NCBI GenBank assembly: GCA_030535425.1
Contig: JAUNHQ010000001.1
Location: forward strand, 1-64,000
From: Pseudomonadota bacterium
Lineage (GTDB): Bacteria; Pseudomonadota; Gammaproteobacteria; Burkholderiales; Burkholderiaceae_C
Direction of reading: 5' to 3'
Length of the DNA: 64,000 nucleotides
A program made the position numbers and the translations under genes. This document shows, one piece after another, positions 1 to 8,654 of this stretch (position 1 is its first letter; every line of letters begins with the position of its first letter). Under the pieces are notes generated by a model, which saw only the letters and a program-made list of their open reading frames with translations, was not told the DNA's origin and searched no databases.

Positions 1-318
1 GCTGCGGTTGTTTGAGCGCAGCGGCAACGCCGCGTAGCGAGTTCCGCAGCGCCGCACCAGGTCTGAGCATCGCAGGCTGCCCGCAGCGCAGCGAAGGGAC
101 ACGGGCAGGACACGGGCAGTGGGGCCGCCTTTCTTTTGCCTGCTTTTCTTTGGCGGCGCAAAGAAAAGCAGGTGCGCTGCCGGGCGCACATCCCGGCCAG
201 CAGCCTCATGACCACACCCTGCGGCAACGTTTCCAACGGACGGAAAAAGCAGGGACCGCAAACATCGGACACGCCGCCCGCCCCCAGCGGGAGAGGGAGC
301 GCAAGCCCACCGCCTAAC
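1..318. other. Non-coding stretch with a strong hairpin
   Basis: No convincing gene is seen here. Short open frames are present but show no recognisable protein. The stretch holds a perfect 14-bp inverted repeat at 139-152/159-172 (CCTGCTTTTCTTTG and its complement, 6-nt loop) and an 11-bp tandem direct repeat (gacacgggcag, twice) near 98-119. This resembles hairpin repeats dispersed in many betaproteobacterial genomes; that resemblance is from memory, not from a search. Confidence 0.5.
139..172. repeat. 14-bp perfect inverted repeat (hairpin)
   Basis: The arms 139-152 and 159-172 are perfect reverse complements around a 6-nt GC-rich loop. It could act as a bidirectional transcription stop or be an interspersed repeat. 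The nearest gene ends about 150 bp to the right (319, minus strand), so it is not tight against any stop codon. Confidence 0.6.
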
Positions 319-636
319 TCAAGCCGCCAACGGCACCAGCCGCCAGCCCTTCGTGGCCCCTTGCTGGGCCAGCAGCAAATCAATATTGGGATGCGCCCCA
401 GGCCGCGCCCGCGCATCGGCCACATGCTCGGCAAACCAGGTCAAGCCCTGCGCCACCGCGGCAGCGCTCAGCTCGCCACCAAAGGCCTGCGCCAGCGCGT
501 GATACACGCGCAGCGAACCCATCTTGCCCGGCGCAGCGGGAATGTGGTGCTGCACCTGGCCCTGGGCATCCACCACGTCCAGGCCGCGCAAATGGTCAAC
601 AGTGGGCAAGGTGGCCAGGGTTTCGGCAAAGTTCAT
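319..636 (-). CDS. DUF2322 family protein
   Basis: A 105-aa protein whose sequence (a GLDVVDAQG motif near residue 18, then HHIPAAPGKMGSLRVYHAL, then WFAEHVADAR and HPNID) matches what I recall of the DUF2322 family of small proteobacterial proteins. The function of the family is unknown to me. No signal peptide or membrane segment is seen, so a cytoplasmic location is inferred. The ATG start has AAGGAAG about 7 bases upstream. It lies 44 bp downstream of uppP on the same strand and may be co-transcribed with it. Confidence 0.8.
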   Translation of the reverse strand: MNFAETLATLPTVDHLRGLDVVDAQGQVQHHIPAAPGKMGSLRVYHALAQAFGGELSAAAVAQGLTWFAEHVADARARPGAHPNIDLLLAQQGATKGWRLVPLAA

Positions 637-680
637 GGCAGCTTCCTTTTGGCAAAAAAACAGTCAATGAAAAAACAGCG

Positions 681-1505
681 TCAATCCGCCCACGTCACCC
701 ACCCCGTCCACCACGTCAGCAACACAATGACGCCAAAGGCAATGCGGTACCAGGCAAAAGGCACAAAGCTGTGGCTGGCGATGTAGCGCAGCAGCCAGCG
801 CACGCAAATCCACGCGCTGATAAACGAAAAAACCAGGCCCACGGCAAACAAGGGCACGTCAGCCGCCGACAGCAGCGCCCTTTCCTTGTAGAGCGAATAC
901 GCACCCGCCCCCACCAGCGTGGGAATGGCCAGAAAGAAAGAAAAATCCGTCGCCGCCTTGCGCGACAGGCCCAGCAACATGCCGCCAATGATGGTGGCGC
1001 CGCTGCGGCTGGTGCCGGGCACCATGGCAAAGCACTGCACCAGGCCCACTTTCAGCGCATCCAGCGGCGTCATCTCGTCCACGCTTTGAATGCGCGCCTG
1101 GCTTTGCGGGCGGCTTTCCGCCCACAGGATGACGAAAGCGCCCAGAATGAACGTGGTCGCCACCACCTGCGGGGTAAACAAATGCGCCTTGATGGCCTTG
1201 CCCAGCAGCAGGCCCAGCGCCACGGCAGGGGCAAAGCCAATCAGCACGTTCAGCGCAAAGCGCCGCGCCTGCGGCTGGCTGGGCAGCTGCACCAGCGTGT
1301 CGCGAATCTTGTGCCAGTACACGATGATGACGGCCAAAATGGCGCCGGTCTGAATGGCGATCTCGAACACCTTGGCCTTGGCGCCGGTGAACTGAAGCAA
1401 GCTGCCGGCCAGAATCAGGTGGCCGGTGGACGAGATGGGCAAAAACTCGGTCAAACCCTCCACGATGCCCATGATCGCGGCCTTCAGCAGCAAAACAGTG
1501 TCCAA
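681..1505 (-). CDS. uppP: Undecaprenyl-diphosphatase UppP (BacA)
   Basis: Integral membrane phosphatase that recycles undecaprenyl pyrophosphate to the monophosphate carrier for peptidoglycan synthesis, and so also affects bacitracin resistance. The 274-aa product has the family motif [14 protein letters not shown] at residues 16-29 (E17 and E20 expected catalytic) and PGTSRSG at 163-169 (R167), and is hydrophobic throughout with about eight membrane segments. I chose the TTG start (product begins MDTVLLLK) because AAGAGG lies 8 bases upstream; a GTG two codons earlier sits too close to that site. Length is normal for the family. Confidence 0.95.
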   Translation of the reverse strand: MDTVLLLKAAIMGIVEGLTEFLPISSTGHLILAGSLLQFTGAKAKVFEIAIQTGAILAVIIVYWHKIRDTLVQLPSQPQARRFALNVLIGFAPAVALGLLLGKAIKAHLFTPQVVATTFILGAFVILWAESRPQSQARIQSVDEMTPLDALKVGLVQCFAMVPGTSRSGATIIGGMLLGLSRKAATDFSFFLAIPTLVGAGAYSLYKERALLSAADVPLFAVGLVFSFISAWICVRWLLRYIASHSFVPFAWYRIAFGVIVLLTWWTGWVTWAD

Positions 1506-1740
1506 TCCCACAACCTCTTGAAAACGCTACAGCATTTGTAGCTGGTGGCGCGGATTCTAGTGCGCTGCACCTCTTTCTGACAGGCACGCCATCGGCCCTG
1601 GCAGCCACTCATCGCCGCCTGATGCCATCGGCGCCGCCCCATGCGCGATTCGTCGCAAAGCGCTGGCCACCCTGGGCACTGCGGGCGCACACTGGCGGCT
1701 TCGCGTTTTCACCCTCTTTGTGCTTTCGGAGCCTGGCCCC

Positions 1741-1977
1741 ATGCCCCCTGACACCATCGACCGTCTGGCCCGCCGGCGCGCCCGCGCCAAGCTGGGCTGG
1801 TTCATCCATGCCGCCGTGTATGTGGCCGTGAACCTGGGCCTGGCCGCCCTGGCGCTGGCGCGCGGGCATGGCTGGCACGTGTACCCGCTGCTGGGCTGGG
1901 GGCTGGGCCTGGCGCTGCACGGGCTGGCCGTGTGGCTGCGGCCTGCCAGCGGCAGGATCGGCTGCTGGATCGGCTGA
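1741..1977 (+). CDS. 2TM domain protein, C-terminus possibly frameshifted
   Basis: A 78-aa protein starting at ATG with an Arg-rich N-terminus (RLARRRARAKLG) followed by two hydrophobic helices (about residues 19-35 and 45-62), as in the 2TM domain family. The frame ends abruptly after a low-complexity tail. In another frame, bases 1947-2018 encode a charged tail (QRQDRLLDRLTAREREALARR) much more like the ends of such proteins, so a one-base indel near 1940-1950 is likely. It could be a real mutation or a sequencing error. Function unknown; membrane location inferred. Confidence 0.6.
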   Translation: MPPDTIDRLARRRARAKLGWFIHAAVYVAVNLGLAALALARGHGWHVYPLLGWGLGLALHGLAVWLRPASGRIGCWIG

Positions 1978-2096
1978 CGGCGCGCGAACGCGAGGCCCTG
2001 GCGCGGCGCCCGCGCTGACGTGGCCGCAAGGCCTGCGCTGCGCCATGGCGTTACTGTGTGGGCCGTGTGCTTTTTTCACCCCTTAAGGAATGTGCC

Positions 2097-2813
2097 ATGA
2101 CCCTGCCTGCCCGCATCACCGTTCACCACCTCAACCACTCGCGCTCGCAGCGCATCTTGTGGCTGCTGGAAGAGCTGGGGCTGCCCTACGAGATCGTGCG
2201 TTACGAGCGCGACCCGCAGACCCTGCTGGCCCCGCCCGCGCTCAAGGCCATTCACCCCCTGGGCAAGTCGCCCGTGGTCACGCTAGATGCGCTGGTGCTG
2301 GCCGAAAGCGGCGCCATCATCGACGCGCTGATCGAGCGCTTTGACACGCCTGGCCGTCTGGCCCCGCCGCCGGGCACGCCCGAGGCGCTGCGCTACCGCT
2401 ACTGGCTGCACTTTGCCGAAGGCTCGGCCATGCCGCCGCTGCTGATGAAGCTGGTGTTTGACCGCGTGCGCGCGGCGCCCATGCCCTTTTTGCTGCGCCC
2501 TCTCGTGCAGCCCATGGCACGCACCATTGCCAACCGGGTGGAAAGCGGCTTTTTCGGCCCGCAAATCGCCGCCCAGCTGGCCTATATGGAAAGCGAGCTG
2601 CAAGCGCGCGACTGGTTTGCAGGCCCGTCCTTCACCGCCGCCGACGTGCAGATGAGCTTTCCGCTGCAAGCCGCCCAGGCCCGCGCCGGGCTCAATGCCC
2701 GCCAGCACCCGCGCCTGACCGACTGGCTTGCCCGCATTCATGCCCGCCCCGCCTACCAGCGCGCCCTGGCGCGCGGCGGCCCCTATGCCGTGGCAGGCCA
2801 GGCGCAGGATTGA
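2097..2813 (+). CDS. Glutathione S-transferase family protein
   Basis: A 238-aa protein with an N-terminal thioredoxin-like domain (HHLNHSRSQRILWLLEELGLPYEI, about residues 8-31; HPLGKSPVV near 60; the glutathione-contacting E-S-GAII near 75) and a C-terminal helical domain ending FTAADVQMSFPL. This is the soluble GST fold; substrates cannot be read from the sequence. The ATG is preceded by AAGGAA at 2085. A longer frame starting at 2058 lacks such a site. It appears monocistronic, and a copy of the interspersed AT-rich repeat follows its stop. Confidence 0.9.
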   Translation: MTLPARITVHHLNHSRSQRILWLLEELGLPYEIVRYERDPQTLLAPPALKAIHPLGKSPVVTLDALVLAESGAIIDALIERFDTPGRLAPPPGTPEALRYRYWLHFAEGSAMPPLLMKLVFDRVRAAPMPFLLRPLVQPMARTIANRVESGFFGPQIAAQLAYMESELQARDWFAGPSFTAADVQMSFPLQAAQARAGLNARQHPRLTDWLARIHARPAYQRALARGGPYAVAGQAQD

Positions 2814-2816
2814 GGC

Positions 2817-2879
2817 ATCAAAACAGCCGATACCGCACGTCCAATGCGTGCAAGCAGCTATTTAAACAATAGCAATCAG
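2817..2879 (+). repeat. Interspersed AT-rich repeat, copy 1
   Basis: Ends in agctatttaaacaatagcaat (2856-2876), the dyad core shared by other copies near 6230, 17020, 22130, 26425, 29120, 41865, 46180 and 59515. It begins at the stop codon of the GST gene. Confidence 0.6.
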
Positions 2880-2902
2880 CCCAGCCACATTGCCCCGAAG
2901 CC

Positions 2903-4063
2903 ATGCGCCTTGCTGCCCTGCTCTCCGCCATCCCGAAGCGCTGCGGCGCCGCCCGCCAGTGGCTGGCCCTGTGCTTGGCCGCCAGCATGGCCGTTGGCAC
3001 GGGGGCCACACCACCGCCCACATCGCCACCCACACCGCAACCCGCACCGTCCGCGGCGCAAGGCCGATCCGCCAGTGCCGTGGGCTACACCCGCTTGCGC
3101 GTGCCCGCGCTGGCCGGGCCGCTCACGGTGTTCTACCCAAGCGCCGATGCCGCTCAGGCCATGCCCATCGGGCCTTACACCCTGCGCGTGGCGCCACAGG
3201 GCCAGCCTGCGGCGGGCAATGGGCGGCTGATCGTCATTTCCCATGGCTCGGGCGGAAGCGCCGTGACCTACGCCGAACTGGCCACCACCCTGGTGGCCGC
3301 AGGCTTTGTGGTGGCCGTGCCCGAGCACGAGGGCGACAACTGGCGCGACGACCGCGACAGCGGCCCCGTCAGCTGGCAGCGCCGCCCGCATGAGATCAGC
3401 CGCGCCATCGACACTGTGCTGCGCGATGCACGCTGGGCCGCCAGGCTGCAAGCCCAGGCGGTGGGCGTTTACGGCATGTCAGCGGGCGGGCACACCGCCC
3501 TCACCCTGGCAGGCGGGCGCTGGTCCCCAGCCAGAGGGCAAGCCCACTGCCAAGCCCACTTGGCGCAAGACTTTTACGGCTGCGTGGGCCTGCGCGCTGA
3601 ATTGACAGGCGGCCCCCAAGACGCCGCCACGCTGGCGGCGGTGCGTGAACAACTGCGTGCCGCCCGGCCCGACCCCACTGAGCACACCTACACCGGCCCG
3701 CGCGTGCGCGCCATCGTGGCCGAAGTCCCCTTGGCCGCCAATTTCGACCCCGCCTCGCTCGCGCAGCCCGTGGCGCCGCTGGGCTTGATACGCGCCAGCG
3801 CCGACCGTTGGCTGCCCCCGCGCTTTCATGTGGACGCCGTGCGCGCCGCCTGCCCCGCCTGCACGCTGATTGCCGATTTGCCCCATGCAGGCCACGGCGC
3901 GCTGCTGGCCCCCGCACCGCAGCATCTGCCACCGCTGGCGCAGCGCCTGCTGGCTGGCCCGGCCCCCTTGCCCGCGCCGCTGGCCCAAAGCACCCGGCAA
4001 GCCACGGCCGCATTCTTTCTGCGCCATCTGACCGAGGCCGGCAAAGCCCCGGGCCGGCCCTGA
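2903..4063 (+). CDS. Secreted alpha/beta hydrolase (dienelactone hydrolase-like)
   Basis: A 386-aa protein with an N-terminal hydrophobic segment (about residues 18-34, ending near AAS-MAVGTGA), so export is likely. The hydrolase fold shows an oxyanion-type HGSGG at 114-118, the nucleophile elbow G-M-S-A-G at 191-195 (Ser193) and a C-terminal DLPHAGHGALL that should carry the catalytic His. This resembles the predicted dienelactone-hydrolase / PAF-acetylhydrolase-like group. Natural substrate unknown. It starts at ATG 2903 with no strong ribosome site visible, and the histidine kinase gene follows 11 bp after its stop. Confidence 0.75.
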   Translation: MRLAALLSAIPKRCGAARQWLALCLAASMAVGTGATPPPTSPPTPQPAPSAAQGRSASAVGYTRLRVPALAGPLTVFYPSADAAQAMPIGPYTLRVAPQGQPAAGNGRLIVISHGSGGSAVTYAELATTLVAAGFVVAVPEHEGDNWRDDRDSGPVSWQRRPHEISRAIDTVLRDARWAARLQAQAVGVYGMSAGGHTALTLAGGRWSPARGQAHCQAHLAQDFYGCVGLRAELTGGPQDAATLAAVREQLRAARPDPTEHTYTGPRVRAIVAEVPLAANFDPASLAQPVAPLGLIRASADRWLPPRFHVDAVRAACPACTLIADLPHAGHGALLAPAPQHLPPLAQRLLAGPAPLPAPLAQSTRQATAAFFLRHLTEAGKAPGRP

Positions 4064-4074
4064 ACCTTGCCGCC

Positions 4075-5148
4075 ATGACAGGCTCCGCCCCTGGCAATCA
4101 CCCCCTTATCGTCTGGCCCGGCGTGGCGCGTCACGGTGTCAGCGTGCTGCTGGCCGCCGCCGCCGTGGCGCTGCTGACCAACGCCATCTGGCCCCAGCAC
4201 GGCTACTTCAGCCAGTTTCTCTACGCCCTGACCATTGGCGTGCTGACCTGGCTGCCCATCGAGCTGGGCCGCCACTTGGTGCCCCAGCGCCTGTGCCACC
4301 CCAGCGCCCAAGGCCACGGCTGGCCGCGCGGCTGGCGCGGTGTGCTGCTGGTGGCCGCCGGCATTGCGGTGGGCTATGGCGTGGGCGAGCCGCTGGCCGC
4401 CTGGTGGCTGGGGCGCGGATCGGTATCGACTGACGACCAATGGTCATCACTGCTCATCACCCTGGCCGCTGGCAGCGTCGTCAGCTTCTACTTTTACGCC
4501 CGTGGCAAAACCGCCGCCCTGGCCGCGCAAGCCGCCGCCGCCGAGCGCGACGCCGCCGAAGCCCGCCTGCGCCTGCTGCACAGCCAGCTGGCGCCGCACA
4601 TGCTGTTCAACACCCTGGCCAACCTGCGCGCCCTCATCAGCGCCGACCCGCCCGCCGCGCAGCACATGCTCGACCGGCTCAACGCCTACCTGCGCGCCAC
4701 CCTTCACGCCAGCCGCGCCAGCACACACCCGCTGGCGGCAGAGTTCGAGCGGCTGCGCGACTACCTGGCCCTGATGGCCGTGCGCATGGGCCCGCGCCTG
4801 CAACACCAGCTTGATTTGCCCGATGCCCTGCGCAATGTGCCCGTGCCCACCCTGCTGCTGCAACCGTTGGTAGAAAACGCCATCCAGCACGGGCTGGAGC
4901 CGCAAGTGGCCGGCGGGCGCCTTGACGTGCGGGCCGAACGCGCGGGCCCCATGCTGCGCCTGACGGTGGCCGACACCGGCGTCGGCTTTCACCCCGGCGC
5001 CGTGCGCGAAGGCCGCTTTGGCATGGCGCAGGTGGTGGAGCGCGTGGCGTCCCGCAGCGGCGGCTTGGGGCGCGTTGACGTGCACTCGGCCCCTGGCGCG
5101 GGCACCACGGTGACGCTGGAGCTGCCCTTGAACACGGAACTGCCATGA
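4075..5148 (+). CDS. LytS/AlgZ-type sensor histidine kinase
   Basis: A 357-aa membrane sensor with four predicted membrane segments in the first 145 residues, a short coiled linker (residues 147-168), then a His_kinase domain with the H-box QLAPHMLFNTLANL (phospho-His175) and a HATPase domain (VENAIQHG with Asn268; DTGVGF; FGMAQVVERV). This layout is that of kinases paired with LytTR-type regulators; the regulator gene is two genes downstream (5840). No extracellular sensor domain is present, so the signal is probably sensed in or at the membrane. The start at ATG 4075 puts the first helix near residue 20. Confidence 0.88.
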   Translation: MTGSAPGNHPLIVWPGVARHGVSVLLAAAAVALLTNAIWPQHGYFSQFLYALTIGVLTWLPIELGRHLVPQRLCHPSAQGHGWPRGWRGVLLVAAGIAVGYGVGEPLAAWWLGRGSVSTDDQWSSLLITLAAGSVVSFYFYARGKTAALAAQAAAAERDAAEARLRLLHSQLAPHMLFNTLANLRALISADPPAAQHMLDRLNAYLRATLHASRASTHPLAAEFERLRDYLALMAVRMGPRLQHQLDLPDALRNVPVPTLLLQPLVENAIQHGLEPQVAGGRLDVRAERAGPMLRLTVADTGVGFHPGAVREGRFGMAQVVERVASRSGGLGRVDVHSAPGAGTTVTLELPLNTELP

Positions 5149-5258
5149 GCTTGGGCACCCGCATCATCGGCATGGGTGGCCTCACCACCGCCGTCGCGCT
5201 GGCGCGCCAAGGCCAGCGCGTGCTGGTACTGGCGCAGCACGGCAGGCGGGCAAGATAA
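5145..5258 (+). pseudogene. Remnant of an FAD/NAD-binding oxidoreductase
   Basis: A 37-codon frame whose ATG overlaps the stop of the histidine kinase (ATGA). It reads like the N-terminal dinucleotide-binding unit of a FAD-dependent oxidoreductase: RIIG-MGGLTTAVALARQGQRVLVL. Compared with the usual GAGIGGLTTA, residues are missing in the glycine loop, and the frame stops right after the second strand. I read it as the stub of a deleted gene once translationally coupled to the kinase. It is too short to be a working enzyme. Confidence 0.5.
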
Positions 5259-5310
5259 GGCGCAGTGCCATAACCCAAGCCCTGGCAACCCACCCCGGCA
5301 TACTCACCCC

Positions 5311-5835
5311 ATGTCATCCCCCGCCAGCCCCGCCACCCCCGCCCAGACCCTGCGCCGCAGCACCCTTGCCCTGCTGGCCTTCTGGCTGCTGGTGGGCGGC
5401 GCGCTGTGGTGGGGCTTTTCGTGGTGGGAATCGCGCCAGCGCGCGGCCTTGCAGCCCTACACGCTCAGCAGCGGCGAGCTGGCCATTCCGCGCAGCCCGG
5501 ACGGGCATTTTTATGTGGATGGCGAAGTCAACCACGTGCCCGTGCGCTTTGTCGTGGACACCGGCGCCAGCAGCGTGGCCATCAGCGCGCAAACCGCGCG
5601 CGCAGCGCAACTGCCCGAGGGGCGCCCCATCACCATGCTCACCGCCAATGGCGAGCGCGAAGGCCGCATCCTGCACGGCGTGCCCGTCAAGGCCGGGCCG
5701 CTGGCGCGCAACGACGTGAGCGTGAGCACCGGCATCGCCATGGCCCACCCGGACGAGGCGCTGCTGGGCCAGTCTTTTCTGCGGCATTTCGATGTGCGCA
5801 TCGACGGTCAGCACATGCTGCTGCGCCCCCGCTAA
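5311..5835 (+). CDS. Retropepsin-like aspartic protease (clan AA)
   Basis: A 174-aa protein with one N-terminal membrane anchor (about residues 18-38) and a single retropepsin-like domain outside it: VDGEVNHVPVRFVVDTGASSVAIS with catalytic D83-T-G, and a C-terminal LLGQSFLRHFDVRIDGQHMLL block as in the TIGR02281-type family. Such proteins act as dimers; their substrates are mostly unknown. Encoded between the sensor kinase and its probable regulator on the same strand, 4 bp before the latter, which suggests one operon and a possible role in envelope signalling (inference). Confidence 0.8.
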   Translation: MSSPASPATPAQTLRRSTLALLAFWLLVGGALWWGFSWWESRQRAALQPYTLSSGELAIPRSPDGHFYVDGEVNHVPVRFVVDTGASSVAISAQTARAAQLPEGRPITMLTANGEREGRILHGVPVKAGPLARNDVSVSTGIAMAHPDEALLGQSFLRHFDVRIDGQHMLLRPR

Positions 5836-5839
5836 GCCC

Positions 5840-6694
5840 ATGCCCAGCGCCCTGATTGCCGAAGACGAGCCCCTGCTGGCCGCCGCCCTGGCGGCCGAGC
5901 TGGCCCGCGCCTGGCCCGAGCTGCGCGTGGCCGCCACCGTGGGCGATGGCGCCAGCGCCGTGCAGCAGGCGCTGCGGCTCAAGCCCAACGTGCTGTTTCT
6001 CGACATCCGCATGCCCGCTCTCAGCGGACTGCAAGCGGCGGCAGCGCTGGCCGATGCGTGGGACACGGCCAGCGCGCCCTTTCCCGCGCTGGTGTTCGTC
6101 ACCGCTTACGAGCAATACGCCGTGCAAGCATTTGAAGCGCAGGCGCTGGACTACCTGCTCAAGCCCGTGCAGCCCGAGCGGCTGCAAAAAACCGTGGCAA
6201 AACTGCGTTTTGCGCTTGCTACAAGCGTGGCACCAGCTACCGATTTAATAGCAAACAACACCCAGGCGCTGGCGCACATGGCGCAGCAACTGGCCCGGCT
6301 GCAAGCCCAGCTGGCCAGCCAGCCCGCGCCAGGCGGGCAGGCCAGCGCCTTGCCGCCGCTGCGCCACCTGCCCGTCAGCCCCGCCGGCACGGGCGGCGCG
6401 CGGGTGGTGCTGGTGCCGGTGGATGAAGTGCTGCTGCTGCAAGCGGCGGACAAGTACGTGCGCGTGCTCACGGCCCACGCCGAGCACCTGCTGCGCACAC
6501 CGCTGAAAGACCTGCTGCCGCGGCTGGATCAGACGCAGTTCTGGCCGATTCACCGCGCCACCGTGGTGCGTGCTGGCGCCATCGACAGCGTGCAGCGCGA
6601 TGCGGCCACAGGCCGCCTGCACCTGCGCCTGCGCGGCCTGCCCGGCACCTGGCCCGTCAGCCGCCAGCATGCGCATCGCTTCAAGCCGCTGTAG
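5840..6694 (+). CDS. LytTR-family response regulator
   Basis: A 284-aa regulator: receiver domain at about 1-120 (acidic pocket E8-D9, phospho-Asp55 in VLFLDIRMPALSG, Thr/Lys pair in FVTAYEQY and LLKPV) and a C-terminal LytTR DNA-binding domain from about 185 (VLLLQAADKYVRVLTAHAEHLLRTPLKDLLPRL). It should be phosphorylated by the kinase encoded at 4075-5148. The linker at residues 123-138 is encoded by bases that look like a copy of the interspersed AT-rich repeat, kept in frame. Target genes cannot be told from the window. Confidence 0.9.
   Translation: MPSALIAEDEPLLAAALAAELARAWPELRVAATVGDGASAVQQALRLKPNVLFLDIRMPALSGLQAAAALADAWDTASAPFPALVFVTAYEQYAVQAFEAQALDYLLKPVQPERLQKTVAKLRFALATSVAPATDLIANNTQALAHMAQQLARLQAQLASQPAPGGQASALPPLRHLPVSPAGTGGARVVLVPVDEVLLLQAADKYVRVLTAHAEHLLRTPLKDLLPRLDQTQFWPIHRATVVRAGAIDSVQRDAATGRLHLRLRGLPGTWPVSRQHAHRFKPL
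6207..6256 (+). repeat. Interspersed repeat copy inside a coding region
   Basis: Bases tttgcgcttgctacaagcg and ccagctaccgatttaatagc match the left (TTTGCGC) and right (AGCTATT..AATAGC) parts of the intergenic repeat family. It falls in the linker between receiver and LytTR domains and adds no stop codon. The match is imperfect and judged by eye. Confidence 0.45.
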
Positions 6695-6734
6695 GCCGCT
6701 GCAGGTCGGCTACCACCCTCGCCCCAGCCCCCTT

Positions 6735-7256
6735 ATGCCCTCGCCTCAAACCCTGACCTTGCGCCGCCTGGATGACAGCGCGGCCTGCACTGCGGCGCTG
6801 CAAGACGTGCTGGCGCAGGCGCCGGGCTACGCCTTGCGCACCAGCGGGCTGCCGGTCGCGCCGGATGCGGCGCAGAGCCTGCTGCGCCAGCGCCCGCCAG
6901 GCACGGCGGCACAAGCCAAATTCGTGTTCGGCCTTTACCTTGGCCCTGCGCTGATAGGCTGCGCCGACGTCATTCGCGGCTGGCCCGATGCGGCCACGGC
7001 CCACATCGGCTTGCTGCTTGTGGCCGAGCCGTGGCAGCGCCAGGGGCATGGCCGCCGTGCCTACGCGCTGCTCGAATCGGGTATCCGCGCCTGGCGCGAA
7101 TGTCAGCGCGTGCGCATTGGCGTAGTGCAGCGCAATGCCCCCCAGGCTTTGCCTTTCTGGCAAGCCCTGGGCTTTGCGCCGACAGGTGAGGTCAAGCCCT
7201 ACCAAAACGGCCTTGTCCGCTCAAAAACCCTGGTGCTGACACGCACCCTGCCTTAA
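6735..7256 (+). CDS. GNAT family N-acetyltransferase
   Basis: A 173-aa acetyltransferase: LLLVAEPWQRQGHGRRAYALLES (about residues 96-118) is the acetyl-CoA binding motif A with the Q-x-x-G-x-G/R signature, and RIGVVQRNAPQALPFWQALGF is motif B. The substrate is unknown. Its stop codon overlaps the convergent pqqE stop by four bases, so the two genes are packed tail to tail with no room for a terminator. Confidence 0.85.
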   Translation: MPSPQTLTLRRLDDSAACTAALQDVLAQAPGYALRTSGLPVAPDAAQSLLRQRPPGTAAQAKFVFGLYLGPALIGCADVIRGWPDAATAHIGLLLVAEPWQRQGHGRRAYALLESGIRAWRECQRVRIGVVQRNAPQALPFWQALGFAPTGEVKPYQNGLVRSKTLVLTRTLP

Positions 7257-8383
7257 ACCGCGCTGCGGTAGGCGATGGGGATGGTGCGGCGCTCAGGCGC
7301 CTGGCGCACGATGTTCACCACGCGCTCGTGGTAGGGGGACTTGGCGCACACCGGGTCGGCCTCGGCGGCGTCGCCGGTCAGCTGAAACGCCTGGCAGCGG
7401 CAGCCGCCAAAGTCCTGGTGGCGCTCATCGCAGTCGCGGCAAGGCGGCTTCATCCAGTCTTGCCCACGGTACAGGTTGAACGCCGCGCTGTGGTACCAGA
7501 TGTCGGCCACGCTGTGGGTGGTGACGCTGGGCAACGCCAGCCCGGGCAGCTCGCGCGCGTTGTGGCAGGGCATGGCCAGGCCGTCGGGGGCGATGGACAG
7601 AAACACCGAGGCCCAGCCGTTCATGCAGGCTTTGGGGCGCTCTTCAAAATAGTCGGGCACCACAAACAGCACCCGGCATTGCGGGCCGCCGCGCGCTTGC
7701 TGGCGCTGGCGAAAGCGCTGCACTTCGGCTTCGGCGGCTTGCAGCTCGGCGCGGGTGGGCATGAGGTGGTCGCGGTTGCGCCAGGCCCAGCCGTAGTACT
7801 GGGTGTTGGCCAGCTCCAGGTATTCGGCGCCCAGGGCTTCGGCCATTTCCATGATCTTGGTGATGTGCGGCAGGTTGTAGCGGTGCATCACGCAGTTCAT
7901 GACCATGGGCCAGTCGTGCGCCTTGATGAGGCGGGCCACGCGCTGCTTCAGATCGAAGGTCTTGGTGTGGCTGAGAAAGTCGTTGAGTTCGCGCGTGGAG
8001 TCCTGAAAGGACAGCTGGATGTGGTCCAGCCCCGCATCTTTCAGGCGCTGGGCGCGCGCGGGCGTCAGGCCCACGCCCGAGGTGAGCAAATTGGTGTAGT
8101 AGCCCAGCGCGCGCGCTTCCTGCACCAGCTCTTCCAGGTCGGGACGCTGCAACGGCTCGCCACCGGAAAAACCCATTTGCGCCGCCCCCAAGGCGCGGGC
8201 CTGGCGCATCACGTCCACCCACTGGGCGGTGCTCAGCTCTTGGGTGATGCGCGCATGGCCCACGGGGTTGTAGCAAAACACGCAGTGCAGCGGGCAGCGG
8301 TAGGTCAGCTCGGCCAGCAGCCACAGCGGGGGGCCGGGCTGGGCGGCAGCGGGGGCGGGAGCGGGTTTACTCGATCCAGCCAC
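7253..8383 (-). CDS. pqqE: PQQ synthase radical-SAM enzyme PqqE
   Basis: Radical S-adenosylmethionine enzyme that makes the first cross-link between Glu and Tyr of PqqA, with PqqD as peptide chaperone. The 376-aa product has the cluster motif C30-x3-C34-x2-C37 (CPLHCVFC), GGEPL for SAM binding, and a C-terminal SPASM region with several Cys (CRDCDERHQDFGGCRCQAF). The start is GTG at 8383, inside the end of pqqD (17-bp overlap), with AGAAGG about 8 bases upstream. Last gene of the pqqABCDE cluster. Confidence 0.97.
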   Translation of the reverse strand: MAGSSKPAPAPAAAQPGPPLWLLAELTYRCPLHCVFCYNPVGHARITQELSTAQWVDVMRQARALGAAQMGFSGGEPLQRPDLEELVQEARALGYYTNLLTSGVGLTPARAQRLKDAGLDHIQLSFQDSTRELNDFLSHTKTFDLKQRVARLIKAHDWPMVMNCVMHRYNLPHITKIMEMAEALGAEYLELANTQYYGWAWRNRDHLMPTRAELQAAEAEVQRFRQRQQARGGPQCRVLFVVPDYFEERPKACMNGWASVFLSIAPDGLAMPCHNARELPGLALPSVTTHSVADIWYHSAAFNLYRGQDWMKPPCRDCDERHQDFGGCRCQAFQLTGDAAEADPVCAKSPYHERVVNIVRQAPERRTIPIAYRSAV

Positions 8384-8654
8384 GGCGCATGCCTTCTTGC
8401 AGCAAGTCTTGCACCTGCGGGGCTATGCCCTGGGTGTTAAAGGCCTGCTCCAGCTCTTGCACGATGGCCGCCAGGGTGCGGCTGCCGTCGCAACGCTTGA
8501 GGATTTCGGCCGCGCTGTCGTTGAGCTGCACCATGCCTTCGGGATACAGCAGCACCCAGCGCGATTGGGCGTTTTCATACTGCAGGCGAAAACGCCGCGA
8601 CAGCCTGGGCTGCGCAGGCAAGGTCACGGGCGGCGGCGGGCTGGCTAGGCTCAT
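8367..8654 (-). CDS. pqqD: PQQ biosynthesis peptide chaperone PqqD
   Basis: A 95-aa RRE-type protein that binds the PqqA precursor and presents it to PqqE. It shows the family pattern [41 protein letters not shown] followed by helices ending at GWIE. Start ATG overlaps the pqqC stop (ATGA) and its end overlaps pqqE, so all three are translationally coupled. It is a stand-alone PqqD, not fused to PqqC. Confidence 0.97.
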   Translation of the reverse strand: MSLASPPPPVTLPAQPRLSRRFRLQYENAQSRWVLLYPEGMVQLNDSAAEILKRCDGSRTLAAIVQELEQAFNTQGIAPQVQDLLQEGMRRGWIE

